Of a DNA stretch of 64,000 bases, positions 35,062-45,727 are shown piece after piece. The stretch lies in contig NJPS01000051.1 in assembly GCA_002946415.1 (NCBI GenBank), positions 298,001 to 362,000 of the forward strand, in the 5' to 3' direction. Made by a program: the position numbers and the translations under genes. The notes below the pieces were generated by a model. That model was not told where the DNA came from. It saw only the letters and a program-made list of their open reading frames with translations, and did not search any database. How positions within the stretch are numbered: the first letter of the stretch is position 1; every line of letters starts with the position of its first letter. Origin of the DNA: Rutstroemia sp. NJR-2017a BVV2 (Eukaryota; Ascomycota; Leotiomycetes; Helotiales; Rutstroemiaceae).

Positions 35062-35861
35062 GGGAGGAGGAGAGGAAGGAGGTATATCAATGATTAAGAT
35101 TGCGGATGCTGTATGGATATATACCAATGATTAATGAACTGTTATTCTACGAGCATAGACCTGATACAGGCTGTAGTAGTCGGTGAACAGTTTGGCGGGC
35201 TAGTGAAGTTTTTACTTTGCAGCTATACAGCTCTCTCGCCGGTGCAAGACCGTATAGGGAACACTTATAAGTCACGAGTGTGCCATGTGCATAGCGGATA
35301 CCTTTTCAGCACGACTCTACTCCTCTTACGGCGGACATCAATTGTTTGCAGTCAAGTCAATCAGTGGATGTGGTATGTGGTATTCAGTGCAATTGCACTC
35401 CGTGAGTATCGAAGGTAATACTGGGTTCGAGTAGGAAAATTTGAGAACTTCTTCGGTTACCCTTGCCTCTCTCTGGGAATTCGTGGGGGTCAGACATAGT
35501 TGCACAACTCGTGACGAGATACGGCATGCCCTATTCTCAGGCACAGTCCGAAGAACATGACATCGTCACACCAAAGTCAAAGCGCGTCTCTCTATCCTAA
35601 TTCGCTGGCCTGTCGCACTCGAGAGAAAAGGGAAAGCATGTATTGTCTCACACGGGCTGGCTGAATGCCGCTTTATGGCGGTGCGACGAAGGCTTGGACT
35701 TGGCGTTTAGGCTGCGATGGTTGGTGGTTTGAGGGAGTATTTGATGGGGAGGAGTATGGAGGAGGTTTGGGGAAGTCTAGAAGAGCTTACACGTAAGGCT
35801 TTTCCATACTGCAGTCAATTGTGTTACTCCGACGAGAAAAGAAATCCAGACGGCTTGCGGG
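35062..35861. other. Intergenic region
   Basis: About 800 bp between two + strand genes, no gene seen. A GGTTCGAG at about 35425 resembles a tRNA B box, but no A box or cloverleaf accompanies it. Confidence 0.6.
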
Positions 35862-36991
35862 ATGGCGGATCGACAGCTTCGTCTACTATGTCTTGATGGA
35901 GGAGGAATCAGAGGACTTGCCTCGCTCTACTTACTCAAGAAGATCATGTCGTATGTAGGAGATAAGAAACCATGCGAGTTCTTCGATATGATATGTGGGA
36001 CGAGTACGGGAGGGTAAGTATTTTTCGAATCGCTTCAGATATTAATGGTCTGATAACACGGTATAGGTTGATTGCTATCATGTTGGGAAGACTCGAGATG
36101 TCTATCGATGAGTGCATCGAAGCTTTTACAAGCATGATGGATATCGTCTTTGTGAGATCTCATAAACTCCCATTCAAGTGGACGAATGGAAGAGTGCAGG
36201 CGCGGTATGATACCAAAGCACTGGAGAAGTGTATCGCGAATGTGATTCAAAAGGCTGGTCATGGAGGTGCGAGAATGAGAGTCGCTGATATTCCGACTTG
36301 CAAGACGTATGTCTTTGTCTCATATTAAATTTCTCTAGATTTTGGTTAACAAAAATGCAGTTTCGTCGTCGCCATGTCTGCCGAAGCTGTTACACCTGTT
36401 CACTTCACCAACTACCATAAACCTGGTGAATCGGCTATGTACGACAACGTCACAATCCTCGAAGCAGCTCTCGCCACCTCCGCTGCCACCACGTTCTTCG
36501 AACCGAAAAAGATCCTCAGCGGGGGCATATACCGCACCTTTCTCGACGCCGGCCTCGGCGAAAACAACCCCATCAACCGGCTCTGGATCGAAGCCAAAGG
36601 GCAATTCGGTCCCGGCGCTCTCGAACCACAAATTCGATGTCTTCTCTCCATCGGCACCGGCAGACCCAGTCTTTCCGCCTTTGGCGAGCGCTTGAAAGAT
36701 GTCGGGCAGTCGATTATCGACATCGCGACAGAGACGACGAATACGGCGAATAATTTCTACGAGATGCATGAGGAGCTGACGAATCGGGATGGCTATATCA
36801 GGTTCAATCCGCCGGATATCAGCGAAATTGGACTGGATGAGGTGAGGGAGAGGGGAACTATTGAGGCCAGGACTGAGGTGTATGTTTTGGATCCGTTTGT
36901 GAGGGAGTGGATGTTGAGATTTAAGCAGGCGAGTGGGAGTGAGGAAAGTGCGTCTTTTCGAGCTTTGAATTCGTTTGAGGAGTTTGCTTGA
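35862..36991 (+). CDS. Patatin-like phospholipase
   Basis: Three exons (35862-36013, 36067-36306, 36361-36991) encode 340 aa that are essentially only a patatin domain. Seen are the oxyanion motif DGGGIRGL at the very N-terminus, the nucleophile motif GTSTGG (Ser48), and LDAGLGENNP with the likely catalytic Asp193; the usual DG(A/G) is here D-A-G. Such enzymes hydrolyse acyl chains from phospholipids or other lipids using a Ser-Asp dyad. No signal peptide or membrane segment is visible. In fungi patatin domains often precede NB-ARC or NACHT and repeat domains; here the protein ends after the domain with no NTPase in frame. Introns GTAAGT..ATAG and GTATGT..GCAG fit phase. Confidence 0.92.
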
Positions 36992-37268
36992 TTTTTTCCC
37001 CTTGAAAATATCAGTTGAGATGTCCAGGACACGGAGATTGCATGTGGTTGAGATTAGGAGGATTGTTTGCATCAGAATTCCACTTCTGAAATCAAGTCTA
37101 GAGAATGAATTAGGCTGATAGTTGAGAATCAAACAGATACCATCACCAGACTACCACCAAGTATCGTGCCTCCCAAACTCTTCTACAGTCTAAGCGGCAA
37201 ACCCATCCACGTCAAACCTGATGTCTCTTCCTACTGGCGTCACTTAACGCTCGACTCGTACTATATAT

Positions 37269-37860
37269 ATGAGCGAATCTTCTACAACTGCGAGCCCGCA
37301 AGAAGGGGAAGGAAAGCTACGAAAGCTAGCTGTAAGTCAACTTATCTCAATAGCTTCAACTTCATTTCATGCTAACGCATACACACGCAGTCCCCCCCTT
37401 CCTCAACCAATTCAACCAATTCACCCCCTCCCCCCACACCGTAACCTCCATCTGGACGCGACTCCTCCGCCCCGATAACCCCCTCCCCCTAAACCAAACC
37501 TCCCTCCCCAAAGACCTGATCATGTCCGCCATCTACATGCTGCATCTGGAAACCCGCGTCGCGAAATACAAGTACAATCCGCCGACGCGCGTGGACGGCA
37601 GCGTCGGGATCGACGAGAAGCGGCGCGAGGCGCTGAAAAGATTTGCGAAATGGGTGCCGTGCCAGTGCAGATACGAGTGTGGGAATGAGTGGAATTTCGT
37701 GAATGAGGTGGGGTTGAGACGCCCCAGGGAGAGTGAGAACAGGTGTGGGGTGGGAAGGGTGCTGGGGAGGGGGACCAGGACGGTGTGGAATTTGTTGGAG
37801 AGGAGGAATTTGGAGGCCGTGGAGAGGACGAGGGCGATTTGGGATAGGGCGGAGAGGTAG
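37269..37860 (+). CDS. Hypothetical protein, unrecognised
   Basis: The second exon is an open frame from about 37391 to 37860 with coding-like content, including SIWTRLLRP, MSAIYMLHLETRVAKYKY, a CQCRYEC cluster and an Arg/Glu-rich C-terminus. A good acceptor (CTAAC then CGCAG) precedes it. The first exon is uncertain. If translation starts at 37269 (MSESSTT...), the strong donor GTAAGT at 37332 puts the second exon out of frame, while the weaker GTCAAC at 37336 fits and gives 178 aa. Using GTAAGT would need a different reading frame that has no ATG. No family recognised. It lies 280 bp downstream of the patatin gene on the same strand. Confidence 0.45.
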
Positions 37861-38249
37861 AGGGGGGGTTAGGTTTGGAGGGGAGATGGAATGAATGATT
37901 GATTGAATAGTTGGGTGGTAAATGATTCGGATGGTTAGGTGGTAGATAATTTCTTCTATACAATGCACAGGGTGTGAGTAGTTTCATTAACAACTTGTCA
38001 ATCTACAAGAATCCAGAATGAATTTGAACTTTGAGTTTTATTCCAAGAAATATACCAAATGACCATTATTCCCAGAAATCTACCAATGACCGTTATTAGT
38101 CCTTCAATCTTCCAATGCATTATTACAGCCTCTGGTAGTCCAATCCTTATTTCCTTCTACCTCTGTAAATACACACGCAAAAAGCTAAATGATTCTCTCC
38201 CTAGCCTCCTTCCCATACCTATACAAACATTTACCCTCTAACCCACTCA

Positions 38250-39296
38250 CTAACCCCTCCCATGCTCCGACATCCCCCCATCATACATCGTCCTACCCCC
38301 AAAGGTACTAGCGGGTGGCGGTGGGTACGGTGTCAACTCATTAACCCAATTCTTAACCGTCGACGGCGGCCCCAGAGTCTGCTGATATTCAGCAGAGCCC
38401 GGGCCCGACGGATTAACCAAGGGCTTAATCCGTGGGCTTCGACTTCGCCAGTAACAACACGCGGCTATAATCCCTGAGATGATGAGCAACGCGCCTACCA
38501 CAGCGCATGCTACAATTATTTTCCAGATGTTACTTGGGGAGGTAATAGATGTAGTGGTGGAGGAGGACTGGCCGCTAGATGTGCCGCCGGAGTTAGACGA
38601 TGAGGTTTCGGTAGGGGAAGAACCGCCGAATACGGTTGGATCTGTGTTTGCGTTGCCGTTCGCGTTGGTGCTGGTGCTGGCTGACGATATTTTCTCGCCA
38701 GCGCCGGTGACGCTTGCTAGAACTAGGACGTCTGTTGAGGCTTGTCCACACGCTAATGAATACCATGTACTAGATGCTCCAAGACTTGAAGACCTCGCAT
38801 AGCGAAAACAGGAAGGGGCCGCTCCCGAGCTGTTGCAGTATTGTGAGTAAGCAGAAGAAGACCCTGGGAGGATTGAGTAGACTCACCAAGAGAGTATCGA
38901 TCCATATAAACTAGAACAAGTCACCATATCATAGTTGGAGCATATTTGATGTGCTTGATCTGCACACTTGTTCCAGTTTCCGAGACATTCGATGTCGTTG
39001 CAGCATGCCCACGCTGGTGCCCCGTATTTTCCTGTGGTGACGCATGAATAGGACGCTTGACACGTTATAGGGCTGGCTACATAGGACGAGTATGTTAGTT
39101 AGATTAGGGAAGTCATCCGATGTGAGCCATTACCGGAATTTCCTCGAATCCATCCACAGGTCGCGACATCTCGTTTGAATAAATCTTTAGGTACAATGGG
39201 GGCAGGTGTTATCGTCGGGTCCTGAGGAAGATTTAGAGCTGCTACCTGATATCCGATGGCTAGGTAAGCAATCAAAAACTCAAAGAAATGTTGCAT
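38250..39296 (-). CDS. Secreted Cys-rich protein with one membrane span
   Basis: Three exons (39296-39134, 39076-38887, 38829-38250) give 310 aa: a signal peptide (residues 1 to about 20), a Cys-rich domain (about 45-160) with spaced Cys as in CGWIRGN, CQASYSC, WACCND and SCFRY, a Ser/Thr-rich stalk, one hydrophobic span at about 219-242 (VVGALLIISGIIAACCYW) and a cytoplasmic tail of about 60 residues rich in Pro, Gly and Ser. This layout is common among fungal cell-surface proteins that resemble wall sensors in shape, although no WSC or Mid2 domain can be assigned with confidence. Role unknown; plasma-membrane location is inferred. Both introns are 57 bp (GTAATG and GTGAGT donors) and phase-consistent. 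Confidence 0.8.
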
Positions 39297-41670
39297 TTTG
39301 CTCGACGAAATCTTGAATATGTAATCTTAAGTCAAGAATCAAAAGAGCAAGACAGAGAATAGAAGTTCGTTCATCTCCACTCTAAGACGTCCTATTCCTG
39401 AGAACGTAGCACAAGCATGAGGCTGATACCGAAGTTTTCAAGCGGCATCGTTTCTAGGTTTTCTTGCAGCTCAGCCTGCCGTAAAATTCACCAAAATAGA
39501 TCGTGCCCCGGATCAATGCGCCAATTTCTCCAAATGGACACGGCGACGCGCCACCTATCGATTTCCACAGGGCGAATGTCTCAGCGGCCGTAACGCGTCC
39601 ACTGGAAGGACTGGAAATTTCGCCAAAAGTAAAAGAGACCCCAGAGAGGCAGAATGTGTGATTCCTTTTTCGTGCTTCCGTTGCATAAAATTGGAATTTT
39701 AATCTTAAGGAGGCATCACACCTGCCCGCCATTTCTAGGCATCTCTTATGGTGAAACCAGCCATCACTAGATAGCTCGATTCTCCACATGCTACTCAGGG
39801 GCTCGCCATCATTTCGTCTGGTCTCTCCATAGTTTGATAGAGCAGAAAGTGAAGCCTGGCTACATTCCCGAGTAAGCACGGGTAGACAAGCTTTGAAAGA
39901 AATGCTTGAAATCTCTCGGATCGTCCCGGTCAGTCAGCCCATTCCTTGATGTGGGTGTGATGCTTCAATTGGGAACAGTAGAATCATCACGACGGACTTC
40001 GAGAAATCTGCTAAGGACAACACGATATAATGAAAACATTACGACAGGAATGGAGACACTGTTGTAAGATTCATACGGGGGATGGGAAAATGGAGAAGGA
40101 CGTGAGGGACAATGGTAGGATTAAGCAATTGCTTGACCCCACCTCGCTACTACTGTAAGGTTACAGTACAGCCCCCCACTACATATACGTAATCAACGTC
40201 GCGACCGAGCACCTAAAAATGAATGGAGTGGACATCAACAACCCATCACCATCAATCACATCAAAAACACCCAAATCCTCAGAGAAAGAGAAGTCCTCTT
40301 GATCCTCCTACGGGATTCATATGCAGAATTACAAATACTACATCAAGCTTGAGAACACATTCGTTAGAGGATGGAATACAACGAGAAACCTTCCCCGGGT
40401 ATGTTCTTCGAGGTTCGAGCAGAAACGACTTACTTTTGAACGTGAAGAATTTTCTAGTCCTGCAGTAGGTTTGGATAATCTCTGGGCCCAAAAAAAGAAT
40501 TGCACGGCTATGCAGAAGTCGCGCACTGCACGTAACCATACCAGGCTGGAATTACAGAGCTTCAAACTGAACCTTGTCTACCTTTCCTGATGAGCCCTAA
40601 TGCCCTACTCGGAGGCGAAGCTCCTGCGCCTGGCTGGCGAACATCAAGATCAGGACGGATACATGGCAGAAGGTGAATTGGCTGGCAGTTCACGGATGAG
40701 CGGGGCTGGAAAAGCATACTGTGAATTGCATAACGCGTGTTCCGGTAACTTAGTCAAAAGGCTATCCGGACCTTTACACTTTTCCGCTACATATGAAGAA
40801 AAAGACTGGTCAAGATAACTTAAGAGCAAGGAATTCGGAGCCTTCCAGCGATGAGAGACAAGCGTCTTTCGTCACCATCTTCGTATAGCAGTCCTGGACG
40901 GAGAATTGCTCGGCTGGTAAAGTCAAACCGACGAGTCACTCAGATGCGACTTTCATCATTGCTGCAGTATGTTGACGACGATCCTCTACGCCTTAGTGAT
41001 ATTGCTAAGCACGTTTCCTCGGAGAGCGGCCATTGTATGGCTGTTCCCAATGGTCGGTAACTGTCACATTCGTCATAGCCCACTCGGAACGAAAAACTAG
41101 GACTTCTAGCTAGTAGCTAGGTCAGCTAGTCGGCATTCGATCGCGCATGACCGATGTTCCTGAAGATATCCTGAGGACGTTCCTGAAGATCCTTGCTCCA
41201 TTCTGCTAAGTCAACTTAAGCATAAGATATTTATAGATATTCTTCACTTCTTGTTGTCGTTGCGTATGCCAGAGCTCCGGATGTTCCCAAGTGGGGTAAT
41301 TTGTGGGGGATGTGCTCGTGTTCAGATCATAAGATTTATGAAAATTGTGGAAATACTTCCTCAGATATGAATTTCATTTGATCGTTGATGATTAGTTTTA
41401 TATTCTAGCTTGGGAGAAACTCTTCTGGGAACAATAGAGTTGGCATGATATCGAGATCGTGATCACAACCCAGCTTGCCGTTGAGGTATTTTATGCCAAA
41501 TGTCGTTTTTAGGCCTGAACTATTACACATAAAATTCGCGTCCTTGCGTCATTGGGCATTGGTTGGAAGGCTGGCAAGGTGTAGAACTTAAGATATATAG
41601 TAGATGATATTCTGTAGATTATTCTCAAACCATCACTTCCACCAAACAGCTTCTCACATTCGTTATCAAG
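39297..41670. other. Gene-poor region
   Basis: About 2.4 kb. A frame of about 140 codons on the - strand (39454-39879) lacks an ATG at its start and any recognisable motif; other frames are shorter. The last 100 bp form the promoter of the But2-domain gene, with a TATATAGTAG element near 41594. Confidence 0.55.
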
Positions 41671-43242
41671 ATGAAGTTCTCAACATCGCTTGTGTTCGCC
41701 CTCGGCGCAACAGCAGCCACAATCCGTCGCGATCAATGTAGCTTCACCATCACAGCCTCTGGCGGCCAGTCAGGGGTTGTCGGACAGCTATCTGATGGTC
41801 AGAACAGGATCGGTGGTGGACATCCGGCAGGAACCTACACCATTAGCAATGGCCAGATCACTGATGCCGCAGGCAGAGGATGCATTCTCACGCCTTCCGT
41901 CGAGCAGTTTCAGTGCGACTCTGGCGCTACCCCCACCTCTGGCTTTTCTATTAGCAGCTCGGGAGAAGTTCTCTATTCAGGATCATCCACCTTCTATGCA
42001 TGCGCTGCTTCTGACTCTGAGTACAATATTTATACCACTCCTGTGTCTGGCCAGGAAAAGTGTTATGAAGTAGAGTTATCCGCAAGTGGATGCTATGGTT
42101 CCTCTCACGCATCATCCGTTGGACCTTCATCTGTTGCCACTACGGCTCAAAGCACAACAGTTTTGCAGATCACCACTCAAGAAGAATCTGCACCGGCCCC
42201 AACTATCTACAAGACTACAACTCAGGAAGAGACCACAACCCAACAACAGACACAAAAAGAGACAGTGACGGAGGAAACTACCAAGACCGAGCAACAACCC
42301 ACTTCTATTCAGACTATTTATATCACTCAAACCAATGAACAAACTGCTGCGCCTTCAACCATTACCGTCACTCAGACTCAGGAACAATCTGCTTCTGCTC
42401 AAACTTTTACCCAGACGCAAGTTCAGACACAGGCACCTCAAACCATAACGAAGACTATCCACGCCTCTTGCGCCGCCCAAACCATAACTGAGCAGTCCAC
42501 CCAGACTCTGACCTATACCCAACCTGGACAATCCACCACTTTGATCCAGACTCTCTCTACCACTTTATCGCAGTTGTCACAAGCCACGCCTTCAGTGTCA
42601 ATATCCGTTGCACCAATCCCGTCCTCTATGAGCGAAGTGTCAACCCACTCTACCTCCGCTCCTCAGTCATCTCAAATCCCTTCATCATCCGTTCCTGCCA
42701 CCTCACAGGCAGCCTCCTCCCCAACCTCATCCACCCCCTCCGCCTCCTCTTCAAGCTGCCCCACAAACCTCAACGGCGAATACCAATACCCTCACCTAAT
42801 CGTTCCCATTTCCTCCGCCTCTCCTTCAACCGCCTACGGCACATCCTACGACGGCGTCGTCAACAGCACCGTGTCTTCCATTTTCAACTTCGACATCCCA
42901 TCATCGTACACCGGCACGTGTTCACTCGTCTTCCTCTTCCCTACCCAAGACCAACTCGAGACATCTTCTTACACGTTCTCCGGAAATGGAGATGTTGATT
43001 TTGCTCAGTTGAGTACTATTGCTACGCAATCCACCACCTATGACAGTGTTGGAAGTGTTGAGAAGGATTTCGGTACTTTCACTGTGACTCCAGGAAGCTC
43101 GACAGTTATCAGCACATTCGCTTGTCCGGCGGGTGAGACGGTCAGCTATGAGTTGAGCGAGGGGGCTAGTGGAACAACTGATCTTTGGTTCTTTGAGGAT
43201 TATAATCCAAGTCCCATTGGATTATACATCACAACCTGTTAA
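41671..43242 (+). CDS. Secreted protein with C-terminal But2-like domain
   Basis: An intronless 523-aa protein. It begins with a signal peptide (residues 1 to about 16) and a dibasic RR near residue 20, then a domain with paired Cys (about 22-135), a long Thr/Gln/Ser-rich linker with many TTQ and TQT repeats (about 145-365), and a C-terminal domain (about 366-523) starting with CPTNLNGEYQYPHLIVPIS and containing FNFDIPSSYTGTCSLVFLFP, which resembles the But2 family of fungal secreted or wall proteins. It ends in Cys with no GPI signal. A cell-wall or extracellular location follows from the signal peptide and glycosylation-prone linker; biochemical role unknown. Highly repetitive linkers of this type vary in length between strains. 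Confidence 0.85.
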   Translation: MKFSTSLVFALGATAATIRRDQCSFTITASGGQSGVVGQLSDGQNRIGGGHPAGTYTISNGQITDAAGRGCILTPSVEQFQCDSGATPTSGFSISSSGEVLYSGSSTFYACAASDSEYNIYTTPVSGQEKCYEVELSASGCYGSSHASSVGPSSVATTAQSTTVLQITTQEESAPAPTIYKTTTQEETTTQQQTQKETVTEETTKTEQQPTSIQTIYITQTNEQTAAPSTITVTQTQEQSASAQTFTQTQVQTQAPQTITKTIHASCAAQTITEQSTQTLTYTQPGQSTTLIQTLSTTLSQLSQATPSVSISVAPIPSSMSEVSTHSTSAPQSSQIPSSSVPATSQAASSPTSSTPSASSSSCPTNLNGEYQYPHLIVPISSASPSTAYGTSYDGVVNSTVSSIFNFDIPSSYTGTCSLVFLFPTQDQLETSSYTFSGNGDVDFAQLSTIATQSTTYDSVGSVEKDFGTFTVTPGSSTVISTFACPAGETVSYELSEGASGTTDLWFFEDYNPSPIGLYITTC

Positions 43243-43724
43243 GACTTGAAAGAAAGAGCGTTCGGTCTGAAATGAAAAGATACCGAATTCGTATTGGTTA
43301 TGTGGACAGTGGCCCAGGACAGGAGGCTGCCGATAATATTATTAATGACCATTAGAGTAATGACTAGATATACGCATATAAAAAGTATTGATCAATAATT
43401 ATTTTGCATCTTTTAATCTTGATTGAACTATATGGTTATGTTTTCAATGCAAGTCGAGTATACTCGAAATTTCTCCTATCATGTTGGCGGGTACTGCTTC
43501 CAGGTGCACTCCAAAACATACAGCACTGAGTTTCATCCAAGTACGTACCATTCCATTCACCTGAGAATGAGACGTTTGAATTACTCTCATGACGAATGAA
43601 CAAACTTTTAATTGGAGGTCTGAAGCTAGTCAACGAATCAATGCACCCACTGGTGGTGAATATACGCAGAGCCGCCTCCCCTCCTATCCATGACTCCATG
43701 ACCTGTCCCTCCCATTCCTTCGTC

Positions 43725-45307
43725 TCAGCACCCGGCGGGAACATCTTCCCCACCCCCTGGAATCAGATTGTACGCCCTGTTAAACACATTCTCCGGATCA
43801 TACTGCCTCTTCAGCTCCACCAACTTTTCATAATTTCCCCCAAAGATATCTCTGGTCCTCGTGTCACCAAGTCCTATATCACATAACATCAGCAATCATC
43901 CTCTCGCAAGCTTCTCTCAACCAAAGCCCAGAACAAAGGATTGTAAGATCGAACTCACCATCATAATTAACATAGACCCCAACACCATCCCCTTTCTTCT
44001 CGCCCCCCGCTTCCCTCTTTACCCTACCCGCCATCTCCCTTGTCCACGCCCTACACCTCTCATCCCACTTGCTCTCCGTCCACCCTGAAACAATCACCAC
44101 ATTCCCCCACTCCCCCCTATTCGCAAACGCCATCGCATTCAACGGCACCTCCATAATCTTCCCATTATGTATAAACTCAAACAAAACCAACGTCTTCTTC
44201 GCATCTGGTATTTCCTCCGTATGCCTAACATACTCCGCATACATCCCATCCACAAACTTCCAATCCAGCGGATACGTAAAAGTCGCTCCTTTCATCGTCC
44301 GCCGATCGCCCTCTGGAGTCGTCGCATTATGCAGGGCGTTGATCTCCGGATATGGCATCATACCCGTCCGATCCATCAACGGCCCCAACTCCTTCAACGG
44401 ACCAAAAAACTCCCTCGCCTTTTCCTCCTCCCCATCATAAAACAAAACCGCCACAACACAACTCCTGCCTATGGGCGGAGGCGTCGTAAACCCCACCATC
44501 ATGGTGACCACACCTCTCAAATCCTCCCTCGTCATAACCTTATTCGCAAACCCGACCACGCCCTCAATCTCGCTTCTCTCAAAAGCCATCATACCACCCC
44601 ATACCTCCCCACTATGTTCATACCCCCTAAAAACAAACTCACTCACCACACCGAACCCCGCCCCCGCGCCCCTAACCGCCCAAAACAATCCCGGATTCTC
44701 CTTCGCCGACGCCCACGCCACCTTCCCATCCGCCAGCACCACTTCCGCCGCCACCAAATTATCAACCGCTAGTCCGTACTTCCCGCTTAAATACCCATAC
44801 CCCCCACCTAGCGTCAATCCCCCAATGCCCGTCCGATTGACCGTCCCGCCCACAGTGACCAGCCCGTGTTTCGCAGCCGCGGCATCGACGTCCGCCCAGA
44901 GGGCGCCGCCTTGCGCTGTGATAGTTTTGGTCTCCGCATCGACGAGGACTTCTTTCATGAGCGAGAGATTAAGCGAGACGCCGGTGCTGGTGGAGGATTG
45001 CCCGCTGGTGGAATGCGAGCCGCCTGTGACGGCGAGGTCGAGATCATGCTCGGTGGCGAGACGGACGGTGTGCGAGATATCGGAGGTGCAGGCGGGGAAG
45101 ACGACGAGGGGCTTTGGGAGAGGTTAGAAATTCTGGTGCAAGAAGAAGGGGGGGGGGAAGAGGGGGGATATTGCGGGCACGTACAGCTTCTTTCTCGGCG
45201 GTGACTGCCCAGCGTTTGATAGCTTGTTTGTAGTTATCATCCTTGGGCGTCACGATAACAGCATCTTTCGAGAGCTCTTCTCTCAACTCGCGCTCGATTT
45301 CCATCAT
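43725..45307 (-). CDS. FAD-linked oxidoreductase, berberine-bridge-enzyme type
   Basis: Three exons (45307-45185, 45111-43959, 43873-43725) encode 474 aa. The PCMH-type FAD-binding domain is clear: LAVTGGSHSTSG, where the His is the usual covalent FAD attachment site, then ITAQGGALWADVDAA and GTVNRTGIGGLTLGGGYG. The GIGGLTLGG segment lacks the Cys that makes the second flavin link in bicovalent enzymes, so a single covalent link is expected. The C-terminus has the berberine-bridge tail FGGNYEKLVELKRQYDPENVF. Such enzymes oxidise alcohols, sugars or alkaloid-like compounds with oxygen. No signal peptide is present, unlike many relatives, which suggests an intracellular enzyme. Introns are GTACGT..AAAG and GTGAGT..ATAG. 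It lies about 420 bp downstream of the amidase gene, same strand. Confidence 0.93.
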
Positions 45308-45727
45308 CTTGATGAACAGAATCTTATGGTTTCACAAGAAAAAAGGTTAAAAGTGATGGTAATCATCCGTGCAATTCATGTAGCTCTTTATATGTGCTCC
45401 TTCCTTTATCAAAGACAGCCAAGTAAGACAGTTAGTAAGACGCAAGCGTCAAGCCCCAACAACATTTTGCTCACAATTTCTTTCAGTTGCATGGAGCGTA
45501 TTCTTTGAACGTGTTTCAATAAGCCACAACTTTTTACCCCGCGCTTCCAGTGACAGCTCATACCCTTATGCACGTATTGGGCGACAACGTCGGTACCCTG
45601 AGTAATGCACCTATCTGACTCAACTCTAGACTCTATTGATGTCTTAGATCTGAAAAATTAGCTTCTGAGCTAGAAACGCCGCCAAACGCCTCAATCACAC
45701 CGACGGCAAAGTACATTTTGTCAGCTA

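Noticed and set aside
35420..35435. Possible tRNA from a B-box-like GGTTCGAG
   Set aside because: The box lacks the final CC, and no A box or acceptor stem pairs upstream.
36335..37132. 265-codon - strand frame over the patatin gene
   Set aside because: Opposite strand to a clear patatin exon with catalytic motifs; the translation has no recognisable features.
39454..39879. 141-codon - strand frame
   Set aside because: The frame opens at GTG and the first ATG leaves a short product without features.
44167..45127. Two long + strand frames over the FAD oxidase
   Set aside because: Antisense to the PCMH domain; composition reflects the reverse complement of that gene.
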